Source: Nemertoderma westbladi
Lineage: Eukaryota > Xenacoelomorpha > Nemertodermatida > Nemertodermatidae
DNA length: 34,404 nt
Reading direction: 5' to 3'
Assembly: GCA_032718475.1 (NCBI GenBank)
Contig: JAUCBJ010007516.1
Span: forward strand, 1-34,404
The position numbers and the translations under genes were made by a program. Positions 20,725-32,500 of this stretch are shown piece after piece. The notes beneath the pieces are model-generated. The model was not told where the DNA came from, made no database searches, and was given only the letters and a program-made list of their open reading frames with translations. Every line of letters begins with the position of its first letter. Position 1 is the stretch's first letter.

Positions 20725-21651
20725 CAGGGACATTATAGGATACGATACGATACGAAAAATCCCAGCAAGATACGATACGAATGCGGAAAAGGTTTCATAT
20801 TTTTTTTCGTATCGTATTTTATCTAAGAATTTATAATATGTATTGTATTTTATAATACACTTAGAAAATCATATAAATCTCTTTATAATAGGCAATATTT
20901 TTTATTTCAATGTTCCAGTATGCTTGCTACATACAGCAACAGTGCGGCATTAATTTACAAAATAATAAGATACGAAAATACGAAAAATATTTATTCGTAT
21001 TATACGATACGAAGTAAATTGTTATGATACGATACGAAGTAAATAATGGGTTACTAAAATCCCTTTGGGTGCGTTCATAAAGTATGTCACGCAAATTTTT
21101 CAGATTTTTGACCCCCCCTCCCCCTCCCCCCCTCTGTCACAAAGTGTCACACAAGCTCGACCCCCCCCCCCCCCCCCCCCTCTCTGTCACATTAGACAAT
21201 TTGTAATACCCGCCCCGACAAAAAATAATTTATTGTAATAATACACAATGTTTGTTATGCCAAAATACAATAGGCCTATAAATTCTATCGCTATATCTAC
21301 ATTTCCCCACGGGCAAGTTAAGTGTTCTTATTCTATATTAATAACAGGTATTACAGTGTTGGAGTCAATGGCTTCTATGTCCTACTCAATTTATCGATTA
21401 TACTCAATGTTATTGAGTTTATTGTTTTCCTTAAAGTTACCCACTCTTCTATACATGTGTGAAAGTCAAAGCCGAGCTAACATTAAAGCATAGAACATCG
21501 CCGTGACCGTCACAAAAGTCGACACCCCCCTCCCCCCTCTGTCACAAAATGTCACGCAATCTCTAACCCCCCCCCCCCCACCCCCCCCCTAGTGCGTGAC
21601 ATACTTTATGAACGCCCCCTTTTCGTATAGTATCGTATCCTGTCCATCCCT
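20725..21651. mobile_element. ATACGATACGA foldback element, interrupted
   Basis: The left end reads CAGGGAC followed by AGGATACGATACGATACGAA. The right end in reverse reads TAGGGATGGACAGGATACGATACTATACGAA. Internal GATACGATACGA copies occur at 20772, 20807, 20970, 21005 and 21027. The CAGGGA/TAGGGAT ends resemble hAT-type termini (inference). The 8 flanking bases do not match, so the TSD has decayed or the ends are slightly misplaced. A second MITE has inserted at 21067-21619. Confidence 0.55.
21067..21619. mobile_element. 553-bp MITE with GCGTTCATAAAGTATGTCACGC ends, nested
   Basis: The left end, GGGTGCGTTCATAAAGTATG, and the reverse of the right end, GGGGGCGTTCATAAAGTATG, differ at one base and stay matched through TCACGCA. 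A possible 3-bp TTT duplication flanks it. The subterminal regions are C-rich (AC7, C20 at 21161-21180, C13 near 21567) with repeated CTCTGTCACAAA.TGTCAC motifs in both halves. No transposase. The superfamily is not assigned. Confidence 0.75.
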
Positions 21652-21945
21652 ACCGGTACAGTTTATTTTGTCTTAATTCTGTAATTTACACCTGAGAACA
21701 GCGGCCATTTGTTATTGAAAGCTAGTGAGTGAATATTACTCGGTGTTTGTGGAAGTTAAACCTTCAGTTTACTCTATATCAAAGTAAAATAAAGTAATAT
21801 GTGTGTAGAAAAGTAATTATAAGCCCCCCCCCACGTAACGAGATTATCTCATTTCAGTATTTTTTGCTAATATTTATTACATTCTGGTAAAATATAATAA
21901 AATATGTAAAATATAATCTATTAGTCTGTTGATTTTGTTTTTACA
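21652..21945. other. Unassigned AT-rich DNA
   Basis: No gene or repeat recognised apart from a short C run at 21826-21832. Confidence 0.4.
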
Positions 21946-21969
21946 GTTTCTGAGGGCAGCCAGTATACC

Positions 21970-22352
21970 TAGTGTTTATACGGGATCAGTCTTATCGGGT
22001 TTTCCGGGATCGGGCCCGGGATTATCACTCTCGGGATCCCATTTTTCGGGATCCTGATTGTAATTTTGGATTAAATTCCTTAAAGTTAATAGTATATATA
22101 TGTGGTGGGTTTTGGGTAACACTCACTTTATCTTACACTTCTGAATTATTAGTAAGATAAAGTTATATTAATATTATTTTGCAATTGAATGATTACGGAT
22201 GGTTTACTGACATAAAAAATTATTTATAATTTCCGTTCTGCTGGAACTATTTATCAGATATTCAAGAAATTTACTTAACTATATTTACTTCGGGATCCCG
22301 TTCCAGAAAAGTCCGGATCGGTTTTCGGGATCGGGATCTGGTTTAAACACTA
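21970..22352. mobile_element. 383-bp GGGATC-rich MITE-like element
   Basis: The termini are TAGTGTTTA and TAAACACTA. Subterminal CGGGATC repeats lie in both arms (about 21981-22055 and 22291-22341), including GGGATCGGGCCCGGGAT on the left and CGGGATCGGGATCTGG on the right. Terminal bases of this kind occur in hAT MITEs, but the 8-bp flanks do not match. The direct repeat GTTTCTGAGGGCAGC(C/A)AGTATAC lies on either side, at 21946-21968 and 22393-22415. Confidence 0.55.
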
Positions 22353-22486
22353 AAATGTACAGATAGGAGGGGGGGGGGGGGACTTTTGTCTCGTTTCTGA
22401 GGGCAGCAAGTATACAGTATAGGGATCGTTCCAAAACGTGAAAAAATCAATAAAAAAATTTGAAAAAATTTAAAAAAAAAAGACTG

Positions 22487-24910
<2,424 letters not shown>

Positions 24911-25042
24911 GACTATTTTAAGTCAGCCAACATTCTTTTGAAAGATGCCCATTCCAGCGACTTTGTTGACCCAGACACTGGAACATGCACGAATCTTATT
25001 GAATGCATGTGGAAAATTACTGATTGTCTAGATATGGATTGA
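24911..25042 (+). pseudogene. ISXO2/Merlin-like DDE transposase fragment
   Basis: The frame 24911-25042 ends in TGA and contains HSSDFVDPDTGTCTNLIECMWK. This matches the hallmark F-V-(D/N)-P-x-T-G-x-x-T-x-x-I-E-x-x-W block near the last catalytic residue of ISXO2-like transposases, which in animals belong to the Merlin superfamily. Only about 40 residues remain and no inverted repeats were found around it. The family assignment is from motif recall and was not searched. Merlin elements make 8-9 bp duplications, the same length as the TSDs of the two foldback elements at 9339-11827. Confidence 0.6.
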
Positions 25043-25062
25043 AATGATTATCTAGTTAGTAT

Positions 25063-25446
25063 GTTTGTCTGTCTGTCGGTCTTTCTGACTATCCGACAAT
25101 CTATCCGTTAAATATAAGAAAAAGTTATATAGGGGTTTTCCTGGTCGCAGAACTCATTTTGAGTATCAGATTTAACATTTGATGATTTAACATTTGACGA
25201 CTGATGAATTTGTCTGTTTGGCTGTCAGGCTGTCGGTTATATTTTGACGGGCAGACTGACAGGCATACAAACAGAAAAGAAATGGCCAAATTTGAATACT
25301 GATCAGAAATGAGGTCACTGACCAAGACTGACCAAGAAAACCCATATAGGAAATTTTAAACAGTTGTTTTGGAGACATACTGACGGCCAGACTGACTGAA
25401 AACTGAAAAACGGACAGGCAGCCATATCACGATAAGTAAGATAGAT
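25063..25446 (-). repeat. Dispersed TCTGTCTGTC-rich repeat, copy 2 (inverted)
   Basis: The reverse complement aligns with 19029-19420 through several blocks, including TGCGACCAGGAAAA and CATCAAATGTTAAATCTGA. It shows substantial divergence. No associated foldback arms were recognised on this side. Confidence 0.6.
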
Positions 25447-25925
25447 TTTTCATATTAGTTTTCATATTTGGAATCTGGGTAAAAGTCTCCTCTAGGTGAA
25501 ATATAAAAAAATATATAATAAATAAAACTTTGCAGACCCCCCCCCCCCCCCCCCCCCCCCATTTTTTGTTTTCATTCACACCCAGAGTATTGTATTGCGT
25601 TGTTTAAATATCATAGTTTGATAGGCACAGCGATATGTCTTCAATCTTTGTAATTGTTGAAATTAAGTTTGTAGAATATATTGTTTGTGCGAAATACAAA
25701 ACAAATTATGAGTGAATCCAATTCCCAGAAGATATAATCATCAATATGAGACATGTAACGACGTATGTTTGGAGATTACAGTATAGCTAATTTTGTAGAA
25801 TCATGGGATTTTTTAGAAACTATTGGGTATTTGTCACCAATAATTTTGGCACCATATCGGCGAAACAAAATGTAATACCGCCCACCTCCAGCTTGTAGGG
25901 GTGGGTAAATACAATTGTTAATGTT
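25447..25925. other. AT-rich DNA flanking the C24 run
   Basis: No gene recognised. The right part (about 25860-25915) holds GCCCACCTCCAGC and GGGGTGGGTAAAT, similar in style to a GCCCAC...GGTGGGC hairpin at 26821-26849. Confidence 0.35.
25537..25560. repeat. C24 homopolymer run
   Basis: Twenty-four consecutive C residues, the longest single-base run in the window. The exact length may not be reliable in an assembly. Confidence 0.9.
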
Positions 25926-25973
25926 AATACAGCACTACTCCTAGGATCAGCATGCTGCATTGCAGCTGCATTT

Positions 25974-26333
25974 TTAAGAATGCTGTGCCGGCTTGTCGAC
26001 AAAATTGCGCCGCCACAACTCCCTTTCACCCATGACATTTGCTAGATCATCCGCATCTTCAAGGCCAGTGTTCTTTAAGATGCGTTTCAAGAAAGTCATG
26101 GGCTGTCCACCATGCTTATTCACTCCATGAGGCTGCCAAAGTACAAGATTATGCACTGGCTGGTCCTCACGGCGTAAGCAATGTCCTGCAAAGCGGAGGC
26201 GATTTTGTTCTAGTGTCAAGCTTGGGGAAACCAATGAGACACCTCCAATTTTATATAGTGTCTGGTTGGAGATGTGTGCATTGTACTTGACACAATGAAC
26301 CCGGCGTAGCATTCTTGTGAATGTGCCATCTGA
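25974..26333 (-). pseudogene. 3' end of a non-LTR retrotransposon, copy 2
   Basis: The minus-strand frame runs from SDGTFTRMLRRVHCVKYNAH (start codon TCA, 26333-26331, preceded by TAG) through RLRFAGHCLRREDQP, VLWQPHGVNKHGG and TGLEDADDLANVMGERELWRR to the stop at 25974. D-G-T-x-T-R-M-L-R and R-R-L-x-F-A-G-H are standard text at the C-terminus of RTE/CR1-like ORF2 proteins. It is truncated at the N-terminal side, as expected for a 5'-truncated insertion. The 3' UTR similarity with the copy at 13455-13860 extends to about 25925. This copy has kept its frame much better than the other. Confidence 0.75.
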
Positions 26334-26562
26334 CTAATCAGGAGGGCAGGGTACAGCAAAGCAGAAAGCCGTAGTACGTTAGTACTACTGTATAATCAGG
26401 ATGGATATAATATATAACATAACAAAGAAAGCTACGCCATCTAGCGGGCCAAAGGCGTAGGGCTTATGGTGATACTACACATACCCCTCTTTAGGTGGGG
26501 TGGGGTTGGCGTTAGCGCCTCAAAACAAATAGTTTATAAATAATTTATTGCGGAGTTACGGG

Positions 26563-26748
26563 TTACTCTAGTTTGTTATACTCGCTGTTCGAGTAACGTA
26601 AGGGCGGTTTTATTATTCTCCCCGACCTAGTCTGGATCGGAGGGGTAACCGGTTGTGGGACTTTTATTAAAATTTCAATTTTTAATTCACTGTAAGGGGG
26701 CGCAGGCCAAATTTTGCAGTGGGGCGCATGGTGATGCTGTGACGTCAC
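26563..26748 (-). pseudogene. LTR-retrotransposon polyprotein tail (fragment)
   Basis: The minus-strand frame ends in TPPIQTRSGRIIKPPLRYSN, the R-S-G-R-x-x-K-P-P-x-R tail found at the C-terminus of many LTR polyproteins. It compares with TRSGRQSRPPHRYGF at the left edge of the window. A polypurine-like AAAGAGGGG follows about 60 bases after the stop (minus strand, about 26493-26485). Only the tail is left; integrase or RT text was not seen upstream. Confidence 0.5.
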
Positions 26749-27526
26749 TGCATCAAAGACAACTGTAAATTTTCAGGCACCTTTATCTGGCAGACGAGCC
26801 TTGTATTCTGAACAGTTCCGCCCACATCTACACCGTAAAGGTGGGCGGGAGTGTTTTCTGTTCAACTTAACGTGCCATCTCTAGCTCATAGGGGTGGGTG
26901 TGACCTCTTCCGTACAATGTGAAAGGACCACAAGTCACAAAAAGTCATTTCGAGTAAAACTCAAATTACTGTTTGCCTTGTTGGTTTAAAATCTCCGTAA
27001 ATTACTAATTTTTTATAACCCTACGCAATTGGGTTTGGGAAATTTTTCGACGTGATTATTTTTCACTTTCCATTAATATTTTGACTTCAGGGTTATTTTT
27101 GTACTTACGGTGTTTTTGCATTGTACAACCTGCATGTAAATACATATTTCAAGACAAACATTTCAATAAAACCGTATGTGCGTTTTCTTATTACTGTATC
27201 TACAGTATGCAATGACAAAACGCCGCAAGTCTTGTTGACTTACGGTTTTTTGCATAAATGTAAGTAATTGCGGTCTTTTGTATTGCACTTACGGTCTTTT
27301 TCCTTTGTAACACTAAAATTATACATACTGTATGTTGTGACTTGTGGCCTTTCTAACTGCATATCTCAAGAACTACAGTATATACGGTCTTCTCGATTAT
27401 ACCATTAGATAGAGCGCATTTTTTAGACACAGAAAAAGTGAATATTGGAACAATGCAACTTATGGTCTTTTTACATTGCACGCAGACCTGATAATGACAA
27501 AGTCACACACCCCTACGAGATAGGGG
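26749..27526. repeat. Non-coding DNA with repeated ACTTACGGTCTTTT motifs
   Basis: Variants of ACTTACGGTCTTTTT(G)CATTGCAC occur near 27101, 27239, 27286 and 27468, at irregular spacing. A GC hairpin, CGCCCAC...GTGGGCG, lies at 26820-26848. No gene seen. Confidence 0.35.
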
Positions 27527-27550
27527 TACAGTAGTATCACCAACGCCATC

Positions 27551-28325
27551 AAGTCTGTCGGACACACAGACTAACAGACCTATTGTACATTTCATTTTTA
27601 GATTAAGTACTGTGAATGTTAACACATCAAATACAGACTACATGCAAATTAAACGTAAGTCTATTTGATAAGTCTACATTTTGTCTAAACTCACAGAAGT
27701 AAACATAACAAGTTCAAACATTTAAATATTTGAAGAGTCAGATATCTAAATATCTAATCAACAGCAAACAACACTGACAGGAGATTATAATGTAGTTTTT
27801 TAATTATATTTTATGCCGTTTGTTATTCACACTAACAATTATTATAGTTATACACCAACACCATCTCCCATAATACAACAACCTTTTTAATAACGAGCCG
27901 AAAAAAACACCTCTGTAGCAATCTTTAACCATATCTTTTTAAGGCTTTACTTTTCGTCTTTGGAAAGCAATATCGCTTTCGCCTGCAGATTCCGAATCTG
28001 AAAACCGTTTTAAATATCACCCACAACTAGGCCTACCAAAGATATCGAAATACGATGTGTAAATTTTGAGTCGCAAATTATTTTGCATTGCAAAAATAGG
28101 TCATAATATTTCGGAATGGAATGGTATTTTTTCCCTTTTAAATCTTTATTCCTCCGCCAATTTTCAACCAATGAAAGCTACTGTAATAGTGTGTGCAATA
28201 ATAAAATTCTAGCAGTTTTTTAGTTTTGCAATTGTTGATCAACTGTTATAACTTTTTTTTACGAAAAATGTGCTTTCTTAAAAATTAGAAATTTATTTTG
28301 AAAAATAACGTTATTTTCTTTCAAA
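27551..28325. other. AT-rich intergenic DNA
   Basis: No gene, repeat array or element boundary recognised here. Confidence 0.4.
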
Positions 28326-28327
28326 TA

Positions 28328-28718
28328 CGGTGGCTGATCTATGCCACTTAATAATTTTTTCTTTCAGAAGTTCTCCATGACGTCATAATTTGGTCGACTA
28401 TAAATTAATTTATGGTCTACCAAAAGGTAATTTAATTAATTAAAAAAGAAATTTCCCGGTACCTTGTACGGCGAGATTTGGACAGGCCATTCATTGGTTA
28501 CTCTAAGTAATTACATTCCAATAAACGTGCAATTTGATGGTTTCCCACTTTCCTAACCAATGAATTGCCAATCACAATCTCGACCTACAAGTTACCGGGA
28601 AATTCAAACTACCAAAAATTAATTTATGGTCGACCATAAATTAATTTTTGGTCGACCATTAATTATGACGTCATGGAGAACTTATGAAAAAAAATTAATT
28701 GGCAAAGATCAGCCACCG
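28328..28718. mobile_element. 391-bp MITE with long inverted arms, possible TA duplication
   Basis: The left arm starts CGGTGGCTGATCTATGCCA and the right arm ends TTGGCAAAGATCAGCCACCG. Complementarity continues through AGTTCTCCATGACGTCATAA and GGTCGAC for about 75 bases. A TA dinucleotide lies directly outside each end (28326-28327 and 28719-28720), as in Tc1/mariner-type MITEs. The flanks TTTCAAA and TTGAAAA are themselves similar, so the true ends could be a few bases further out. The loop carries a second inverted pair (CATTCATTGGTTA and CTAACCAATGAAT). No coding capacity. Confidence 0.75.
28611..28652. repeat. 42-bp perfect palindrome
   Basis: The half-site ACCAAAAATTAATTTATGG plus TC at 28611-28631 is mirrored exactly by 28632-28652, centred on GGTCGACC. 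There is no spacer. It lies inside the right half of the MITE. The related left-arm sequence near 28401-28425 is less perfect. Confidence 0.95.
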
Positions 28719-28720
28719 TA

Positions 28721-29441
28721 TTGAAAAGTACGAAACCACAATTCTGCTCGAATTTGTTCGTAATCGACCATGCTGACTTAAAAAAAAACAGGTTACACCT
28801 TCTGAAAATAAAGTATAGGTCCTAACAATTTAAAGTAGCTTTTTAAGTCAAAAATATATATTTTGGCTCTGGCCGCTAAGGGGCGTCAAAAATTAATTAT
28901 TTAAATATTACAATTCCAAAACTAGTCCAACCAAAATGTATCTTACACGCTTTTTGGAGCAGTATGCAATTTAAAATGAAAAATTAAAACTTCCAAGCCA
29001 GTACCATCCCTCCCTAAGGCTTTCTTTTTACACTTTTCATTATTTTCATAATAGCGTAGCCAAGGTTACGCCTACACGCTACTCTGATTCAGGCTTCCAC
29101 CAAATGAATGGTTCACTGACTCCTCCCTACTGCAGTACCGGTACTGCTCTACGGCCATGGCTCTACGTTCCCGAATGCACTCTTGACTTCCGGTACCGGT
29201 CAGTCGGTAGCGCGGTAGGCAGACTAGTTTCATGCATTTTTGTACCGGTACCGGTACTGTATTTAATTTAGGCCTATAAGTTATCAACTTCTAGTACTGT
29301 AACTGTAGTACAGAGTACAGTAGTATTACATTTATTCTGAATACCGGTACCGGTAATACTGTCACTGTAATAAGCCAATTGAATTGAATTATTGTTTTGT
29401 TTTGTAGTGTAACCAGTACCGGTAACCGTTACGACAATAAT
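28721..29441 (+). other. Upstream region of the SLC27A-like gene
   Basis: No coding sequence recognised. GTACCGGTAC-type palindromes cluster at 29134-29360. TTGTTTTGTTTTGTAG at 29392-29407 has the pyrimidine/T-rich tract and AG of a splice acceptor, so the gene may have a non-coding first exon further upstream joined at 29408. Confidence 0.4.
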
Positions 29442-31409
29442 ATGTTGATCTATTGCTGGCTAAAGAGAATATTCCTTCGACCTTGGGGATTATTACCTAA
29501 GTTAATAGCCCAGGCGACTACGATTATCACCACGCATTACTACCTCCAATGCAAACTGCCAACAACTCTGATCGCTTCCTTCGTCTTGTACATCCTACTC
29601 GGAGGTTATTCTTTTCTTCGAGTTATATGTCTAACAGCCCCTAGAGATTTACAAGGCCTTTACTATTTAATTATGACGCGACTCGCTGTTTCTATTCGCC
29701 GACGAGCAAAGAAAACAGTCGCGAAATGTTTCGTTGAACAAGCGACAAAAAATCCTGGTAAAACCGCCTTTATTTTCGAAGACAATCACTTTTCTTTCAT
29801 CTATTGCAACCAAGTCGCCAACAGAGTAGCTAATAGATTCCTTGCTCTGGGATACAGACAGGGCGATGTTATCGCTTTATTTATGGAAAATTCCCCAGAT
29901 TTCGTTCTCTTCTGGTTAGGTTTATCCAAGATAGGAGTGATTCCAGCTCTTATTAACTACCAGCTTAGGTCCGAACCTCTCTTACATTGTCTGCGCGCCT
30001 CCAAAGCAAAAGCTGTTGTTTATACACCAGAACTATCCGAAGCGGTAACCAGCGTTACAGACAGACTTTCTGTTATTCTTTATTGCCATAAACCGGTTTA
30101 TTCAAACACTTCCGAAATAATTGAACCCTTTTTAGACGATTCAACATCTTTCGAGGAACCAATAGGGGTTTCTTGCTCTTTCACAGACCCCTTGTTTTAT
30201 ATTTATACGTCGGGTACAACTGGTCTTCCTAAAGCCGCTATTATCTCGCACAATCGCTTTATTTATATGGCTTCCGGAATGACGTTTATGTTCGGAATAA
30301 AATCGACTGATATTTTGTACGACAGTTTGCCTTTGTACCACAGCGCCGGTGGTATTTTAGGAGTAGGACAATGCGTAATCTACGGGGTTACCGTTGTTAT
30401 ACGCAGGAAGTTTTCAGCTTCTAATTTCTGGAAGGATTGTATTAAAAATAAATGCACCGTGGCTCAGTACATAGGCGAAATGTGTAGGTACCTGTTGGCG
30501 CAACCACGTGACCCTGCCACTGATGCCGGGCATTCCGTTCGGGTTGTATTCGGTAACGGTTTACATCCTGGTATTTGGAGCGATTTTAAAAATCGTTTTA
30601 ATATCCAGCAAATAGGAGAGTTTTATGGGGCGACTGAAGGTAATTCTAACATCGTAAACTTTACTAATAAAAGAGGAGCTATTGGGTTTACAACTCGGAT
30701 TCTTCCGTTTTTGTACCCGGTTAAGGTTGTACGGGTTTCCGAGTCCACAGGGGAGCTAATCCGAGACGCGGACGGCATGGCGTTAACGTGTGAACCTGGC
30801 GAGCCGGGGATGTTTGTAGGTAAAATAGTTGCGAACGACCCCGTAAGGGAGTTCGACGGGTATGTCGACAAGGCGGCCACCGGTAGGAAAGTCGCTCGCA
30901 ATGTTTTCACTCAGGGTGATTCCGCCTTTCTTTCAGGAGATATTCTCGTGATGGACGATTTAGGATTCTTCTACTTTAAGGATCGAACTGGCGAAACGTT
31001 TCGTTGGAAAGGGGAGAACGTTTCGACCTGTGAGGTTGAAGGCGTTTTGTCTCGGATTCTAGAACTTCGCGATAATGTTGTTTACGGTGTAGAAGTCCCT
31101 GGTTACGAAGGTCGTGCTGGTATGGTTGCTATAGCTACAGGAAACCTTCCGTTCCCTATAGACTTAGAGAGTTTCTACCAGAAACTAGAGTCCAACCTGC
31201 CTGTTTTCGCTCGGCCTTTGTTTGTGCGTTTCGTTAATAAACTCGAGACTACAGGAACTCATAAACTCCGTAAGGTTGAACTAGTTAAGCAAGGGTTCGA
31301 CCCCGGGTCGGTTAACGGAGACCCGATATTCGTGGTCGGGAGACGAACTTACGAAATTCTCGATCGACAGGTTTACGACGATATTGTTTGTGGCCGTCGT
31401 CGTTTATAG
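29442..31409 (+). CDS. Long-chain fatty acid transport protein / very long-chain acyl-CoA synthetase
   Basis: 655 residues from the ATG at 29442 (an upstream in-frame TTG at 29397 is not a plausible start) to the TAG at 31407-31409. This family couples fatty-acid uptake to formation of acyl-CoA from fatty acid, ATP and CoA, at the plasma membrane, ER or peroxisome. Motifs in order: an N-terminal membrane segment (about residues 37-58, LPTTLIASFVLYILLGGYSF) followed by AP-RDLQGL; the AMP-binding signature YIYTSGTTGLPKAA (253-266); the family-specific GEFYGATEGN block (392-401); GYVDKAAT; and DRTGETFRWKGENVSTCEV (514-532). The C-terminus has the usual Y-DRQVYDDI-G end. Length fits SLC27A1/4-like members (about 620-650). 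The whole coding region lies in one exon, unusual for animal members. The paralogue (FATP1, 2, 4 or 6) cannot be decided by eye. No disruptions were seen. Confidence 0.92.
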   Translation: MLIYCWLKRIFLRPWGLLPKLIAQATTIITTHYYLQCKLPTTLIASFVLYILLGGYSFLRVICLTAPRDLQGLYYLIMTRLAVSIRRRAKKTVAKCFVEQATKNPGKTAFIFEDNHFSFIYCNQVANRVANRFLALGYRQGDVIALFMENSPDFVLFWLGLSKIGVIPALINYQLRSEPLLHCLRASKAKAVVYTPELSEAVTSVTDRLSVILYCHKPVYSNTSEIIEPFLDDSTSFEEPIGVSCSFTDPLFYIYTSGTTGLPKAAIISHNRFIYMASGMTFMFGIKSTDILYDSLPLYHSAGGILGVGQCVIYGVTVVIRRKFSASNFWKDCIKNKCTVAQYIGEMCRYLLAQPRDPATDAGHSVRVVFGNGLHPGIWSDFKNRFNIQQIGEFYGATEGNSNIVNFTNKRGAIGFTTRILPFLYPVKVVRVSESTGELIRDADGMALTCEPGEPGMFVGKIVANDPVREFDGYVDKAATGRKVARNVFTQGDSAFLSGDILVMDDLGFFYFKDRTGETFRWKGENVSTCEVEGVLSRILELRDNVVYGVEVPGYEGRAGMVAIATGNLPFPIDLESFYQKLESNLPVFARPLFVRFVNKLETTGTHKLRKVELVKQGFDPGSVNGDPIFVVGRRTYEILDRQVYDDIVCGRRRL

Positions 31410-31415
31410 GTCGAT

Positions 31416-31421
31416 AATAAA
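31416..31421 (+). promoter_or_regulatory. AATAAA polyadenylation signal after the SLC27A-like gene
   Basis: AATAAA begins 7 bases after the stop codon. A second AATAAA lies at about 31571. The first would give an extremely short 3' UTR, so the second may be the one used. Confidence 0.4.
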
Positions 31422-32500
31422 ATAATTCGAAGTAATTATTTTAGAATTTTAATTTAATTAATTAATATCCAATCCATAATTAATTATTGCCAAGAGAAAG
31501 AATATGTGTGAACTCTATAGTATAATATAATTGAGTTTTTGAATGTCGTGATCATACAGTATTTTACGTAATAAATATGCCATTAATATTTCTGGTTTTC
31601 TGGGACTAGAAATACATCAATAATAATTCTTTCTGAACAGACACTATAAAATTCATTTAAACGCTAAAAAGATCTTTGAAATTAGAAAATAATAATTTAG
31701 TAATTATAGGTTGTTGTTGTTTGGGTTCCCTTTGTGTTTATACCCTTTTAGATGGGGGCGAGCCTTTTACGTTGTAAATGTATTTAATATTGATGAATTT
31801 GTTCATCACAAGTATTTTGTAATGGGTAAAGTAAATATAATTTGTAATTTTATTCCAAAAGTTCAACATTATTTTCAACCTTTAATAAAGAAAGATGTAA
31901 TAAGTTGTTCAGAAATGTAAAAAATGAAAAAACGCGTCACCGTGGCGTGGGTTGACAACCCCCGGTGACCCGCTTTCTCATTTATATCTTTCGCTTTCTC
32001 ATTATCATATCTTTTATCTTTCGCTTTCTCATATATCATTCATTAAAGTTGCATTAACAGCTTAACTACAATTCATTTATTTAATACAGAAACAACATAT
32101 CACATTATTACATGAGCACATTCATTAGTTAGGTAACGTACAGCTATGGAAGTAGCAACAAGCAGCAAACATAATATTATTTTTATACTGTTATTATTAA
32201 TGATGTAATAATATGAGGGTTTTGTTCAGAGGTGGAAAATTATTATTAATATATTTAGATACTGATAGCTAACACCAATAGATCAGACTGTACTGCTGGC
32301 TCAGACAACTGCAACCATTCAAATTTGCTATGGAAGTATTTAATACTTAGTTCTACTCTTTATCTTCCTAGATGCACTTTTATTAGAAAAATTATACGAA
32401 ATATTTTACACTTTTTTTTTTACAACAAAACAATTTCCTAAACGAATTTTCGTTTCGCTGGGTTACACTTTTGGAATAAAACGATTTTTACATTGCTTTT
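31422..32500. other. AT-rich intergenic DNA with a GC hairpin and short tandem repeat
   Basis: No gene recognised. A GC-rich hairpin lies at 31934-31973: GCG and TCACCG pair with CGGTGA and CGC, with an inner GGGTT-GAC-AACCC stem. It is followed by two to three copies of ATCTTTCGCTTTCTCAT (about 31968-32036). The hairpin stands out from the AT-rich surroundings, but I cannot give it a function. Confidence 0.45.

Larger units (their letters stand above)
26468..27550. repeat. Inverted GGTGATACTAC segments about 1.05 kb apart
   Basis: The left segment is GGTGATACTACACATACCCC (26468-26487). The reverse of the right segment (about 27527-27546) is GGTGATACTACTGTACCCCT. Either these are the ends of one inverted-repeat element, or they are two opposite copies of the same LTR border, because each is preceded (reading outward) by a purine-rich AGAGGGG or GATAGGGG tract. 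The retrotransposon tail at 26563-26748 supports the second reading for the left copy. Confidence 0.4.

Noticed and set aside
21970-22352. hAT MITE with an 8-bp target-site duplication
   Set aside because: The TAGTGTTTA ends fit, but the flanking octamers AGTATACC and AAATGTAC do not match. I kept the element call and dropped the TSD claim.
29397-29441. An upstream start for the SLC27A-like protein
   Set aside because: The codon at 29397 is TTG, and a splice-acceptor-like TTTTGTAG lies within this stretch. The ATG at 29442 gives a family-like N-terminus with the membrane segment.
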